Assembly: GCA_003602285.1 (NCBI GenBank) | Contig: QZVU01000006.1 | Coordinates: 1-64,000 of the forward strand | Direction of reading: 5' to 3' | Length of the DNA: 64,000 bases | DNA from: Arthrobacter frigidicola | Lineage (GTDB): Bacteria; Actinomycetota; Actinomycetes; Actinomycetales; Micrococcaceae | Shown: positions 61,826 to 64,000 of the stretch, one piece after another | Layout: each line of letters begins with the position of its first letter | How positions within the stretch are numbered: the first letter of the stretch is position 1 | Made by a program: the position numbers and the translations under genes | The notes under the pieces: model-generated | Database searches by the model: none | What the model saw: the letters and a program-made list of their open reading frames with translations, nothing else | Told to the model about the DNA's origin: nothing

Positions 61826-62762
61826 AATACCAGACTATTTGTCCCCTGGTTGAAACACAAGCCGTTGGTGTCGATGCTTCAGCGCCACCTTTTGGAGCGT
61901 TGGATACAGATTGATAACGCCAGGGTCAATCGCCAATCAGCTGCAGCAATAGAATCGCCACCAAGACATTAGGGTAAGCCCGGCGGCTCCACCTGAGACC
62001 GAATGCACCAAGAAATACCTCGACAACGGCAGTGACGAGCGACCCGTGGGAGGTGAGAAGGGAAGGTTGACGACGTCAACCTCTCGAGCTCACTCACGGG
62101 CGGACGGCATCCCACTGATCCCTCCGGCTGGTTTCCAAGCTTCGCAAAAGCGGGCAGCGTTCGCACCGCGGGACGCTCCAGGTGCCCCAAATCAGCATTT
62201 TGAGTTTTTGAGTGAGGCTGCGACGCGTCATCGACAGCCAGAAGATGGCCACCCGAGCATCTAAGGTTCACCTGGAAGCGATATCCAACAGATGTGGGTG
62301 GTGCGTTGAAGCGGTTGTCCTACAATTCGTCCATTCGAGGCGGGCGTCAGCGTCGCCGAGAAGAGTCTTACTTTGTTCGCGGACGGCTGGCATCATCAAG
62401 AACCCCGTGATTCTGGATAGGCGCGCAATCGTCCGTTTGCACCGGCAACCATGTGACCGGTCGCCAGACGGCACGGGGTGTGGCACGCAATCTAACGCGG
62501 TACGTCCTTCCGGCCCGTTGCCCTATTTACATCTCTGCCGCGACCTCTCGCCAGCACCGGGGCTCAGTGGGGGGGTGTAAGGGGACACACCTTAAAGTGC
62601 GGTCATGTATACCCCCAAGTCTTCATTGCAGTGCTTGAGGCCGGCAGACTGAAATATTGGCCTTACTACGTCGAATCAAGGGCGCTTGCACAAGCGCTCT
62701 TCAACCTTGATTCGCCTAACACGCGCCGGAACGGATTGGGGCCACCTGGACGGCCTTGCTGG
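61826..62762. other. Gene-free stretch with a 19-bp palindrome
   Basis: About 940 bases without a convincing gene. A 19-bp palindrome (AGGTTGACG, a central A, then CGTCAACCT) lies at 62064-62082 and could be an operator. On the minus strand just left of 62846, PAFKDPTMQEFLATAPAVKGLLPITG looks coding and may be part of the broken gene at 62763-62954. The remainder shows nothing. Confidence 0.45.
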
Positions 62763-62954
62763 TCATCCCCCGTGATCGGCAGCAGCCCCTTCACAGCAGG
62801 GGCGGTCGCCAGGAACTCCTGCATGGTCGGATCCTTGAACGCCGGGGTGGAGGAGCCGGAGCCCGGTCCAGCGGACGAAGGCGCACAAGAGATCCACCGA
62901 CTTCGCCGACTCCATTGCGGTACGGAGTTCGGCGTTGATTTCGGTATAGCCGAC
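62763..62954 (-). pseudogene. Fragment of a PLD-like helicase-associated domain
   Basis: The minus strand reads VGYTEINAELRTAMESAKS then VDLLCAFVRWTGLRLL, the opening of the phospholipase-D-like domain found in front of some DEAD-box helicases (DUF3427-type proteins). The frame breaks just after LRLL near 62846. Only this piece survives. It lies between the HNH gene and hsdR and suggests a further, lost defence gene. Confidence 0.5.
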
Positions 62955-63052
62955 CCTGACTGGTCATCGATGAGCGATACACCGCTGGTGCCTCACGGAT
63001 CAGCCCGCCCAATTTCACACGGTCAACCGAATACACGGCTCTTGCCGACGAT

Positions 63053-64000
63053 CTAGCTCAAGCCGACGAACCGGTTGAAGAAGCCCGTCAGCGCTTCGAC
63101 GACGCGCCTCTTGAGATCGCCATGACCGGCCTCGCGCCTGAAGCGTGATACAGGCGGGAGGATCCGGGTGATTTCTGTGCCGGTCGTGCGAAGCTGACCG
63201 TCTCGGAATGCCGCATCGATGAACTCGCGGGTCTGGTCGGGCTTGAGCCTGTGTTCTGCGACAATTGCCTCTAGCTCGGTCCTTCCTCTCGCGGCGACGA
63301 AGGCCTCCCATTGGAAATCAACCGCGCCATCTACCGAGATAGAGTTGACAAAGCTCTCGACAAGGTCGCGCTTGGAGCGCAAGCTGGGGCTCGCGTCAAC
63401 GGCACGCGATATTTGCTCACGAACATCCGCAGCTTCGCTATCGCCAAGGCTCGCGCGGTACTTCTCAACCAGCATCAGGATGTAGTCGACGTTGATCTCA
63501 ACCTGTTTCACCAGCTCGATCTCGAAGACGATGTCGTCGTTGATCGTCTCTTTGTCGCCGTCGCGCTCTTTGCGGAACTCGGCGTAGAGGTCGAGGTAGA
63601 CCGAGCGGTAGTCCTGGCTCTGGCGCTCCGCGAGTGGGTCCTGCCCGGTGAAGTCATCGAACGAGGTCAGGATATTCTGCAGCCGCAGGATAGCGCTGAA
63701 TAGCTGGATGAACTGCTTTTGGGCGGCTTCGCCCACAATCTGTTGACTAAGCGGGAAGCGCTGGAGCAGCTCGCTGACCTTTCCTGCATACTCGCTGAAG
63801 TAGTTTCCATACGGCTTGAGCAGTACCACGTCGCGAGCATGCTTGTTGCCGAACAGCTTGAGTGCCGCGTTTGTCCTATCCTCAAGGTCCCGGAAGGCGA
63901 CGATGTTGCCGTAGGTCTTGACAGAGTTGAGAATGCGGTTTGTTCGCGAGTAGGCCTGGATAAGGCCGTGGGCGCGTAGATTCTTATCGACAAACAGGGT
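63053..64000 (-). CDS. hsdR: Type I restriction enzyme R subunit, C-terminal part
   Basis: The C-terminal 315 residues of HsdR; the gene continues past the right edge. TLFVDKNLRAHGLIQAYSRTNRIL, then KTYGNIVAFRDLE, is the end of the second RecA domain with the motif VI arginines. After LLKPYGNYFSEYAGKV come the helical spacer (FIQLFSAILRLQNILTSFDDF, YRSVYLDLYAEFRKE, INDDIVFEIELVKQVEINVDYILMLVEKY, read in parts) and the C-terminal helical domain (DAAFRDGQLRTTGTEITRILPPVSRF, ending ALTGFFNRFVGLS). This matches EcoR124-type HsdR subunits. HsdM and HsdS would be expected to the right. Confidence 0.9.
   Translation of the reverse strand, partial: TLFVDKNLRAHGLIQAYSRTNRILNSVKTYGNIVAFRDLEDRTNAALKLFGNKHARDVVLLKPYGNYFSEYAGKVSELLQRFPLSQQIVGEAAQKQFIQLFSAILRLQNILTSFDDFTGQDPLAERQSQDYRSVYLDLYAEFRKERDGDKETINDDIVFEIELVKQVEINVDYILMLVEKYRASLGDSEAADVREQISRAVDASPSLRSKRDLVESFVNSISVDGAVDFQWEAFVAARGRTELEAIVAEHRLKPDQTREFIDAAFRDGQLRTTGTEITRILPPVSRFRREAGHGDLKRRVVEALTGFFNRFVGLS

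Noticed and set aside
62847-62954. DrmC (phospholipase-D) of the DISARM-like system
   Set aside because: The fragment resembles the PLD-like domain attached to DUF3427-type helicases, lies on the other strand and is broken; it is not a drmC gene.

Overview
The window reads as a high-GC actinobacterial chromosome, most likely Micrococcales and plausibly Micrococcaceae (Arthrobacter-like). The reasons are GC-rich codon use, frequent GTG/TTG starts, long runs of ATGA/GTGA-coupled genes, and families common in that group (DUF1992, DUF6194, DUF6544, DUF4127, ScyD-like, Excalibur). No tRNA, rRNA or CRISPR array was seen. The assignment is by eye, without database searches.

Layout. 0-7 kb: housekeeping and cell-surface genes (DUF1992, a large membrane protein next to a polysaccharide pyruvyl transferase, a DEDDh exonuclease with a BRCT domain, DUF6194, DUF6544). 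7-21 kb: a glycan-use locus on the minus strand. It holds a secreted GHL10-type glycosidase, then a tightly overlapping operon running lipoprotein sugar-binding protein, two ABC permeases, GntR regulator, ROK kinase, DUF4127, FAD oxidoreductase, NanE epimerase and GH38 alpha-mannosidase. Four copies of a TGGTNCGTACCA-like palindrome lie upstream of the binding-protein gene and the glycosidase gene and are probably the GntR operator. 21-26 kb: an EcsC-like protein, a LolA-like exported protein and an ABC exporter. 26-32 kb: aldolase, HAD phosphatase, DhaL and DhaK, then an HbpS-like protein facing a fused GAF-histidine kinase-pseudo-receiver-LuxR protein.

32.4-36.0 kb is a lower-GC, translationally coupled five-gene operon: a Ycf46-like AAA+ ATPase, a DUF1257 (Ycf35-like) protein, a DUF2997 protein, a membrane protein with a helix-hairpin-helix-like tail, and a NrdG-like radical SAM activase. 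It looks like a self-contained, poorly described system. 36.4-39.6 kb returns to core-like genes and ends at a near-ideal terminator.

From 39.7 kb to the right edge the DNA is accessory. It opens with a frameshifted serine-recombinase remnant. Next is a decayed or phase-variable operon in which a RelA/SpoT-domain gene is broken exactly at a (CTCA)4 repeat, with a zinc-ribbon protein and a stop-interrupted DUF6994-like gene behind it. The centrepiece (45.9-60.3 kb) is a DISARM-like defence island: a C5 cytosine methyltransferase, a Vsr remnant, a 1,572-residue GHKL-ATPase/SF2-helicase fusion, a NERD-SF1 helicase, DrmA, DrmB, and a NaeI-family protein. The NaeI relative aligns without gaps to NaeI through the active site but has lost three of the four catalytic residues. 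No DrmC phospholipase is present. An HNH endonuclease and the C-terminus of HsdR (type I restriction) follow, so the island continues beyond the window.

Inferred division of labour in the island: the methyltransferase marks self DNA, DrmAB and the two extra helicases find and process unmodified DNA, NERD may supply nuclease activity, and the disarmed NaeI-like protein may be a sequence-specific sensor or loader rather than a cutter.
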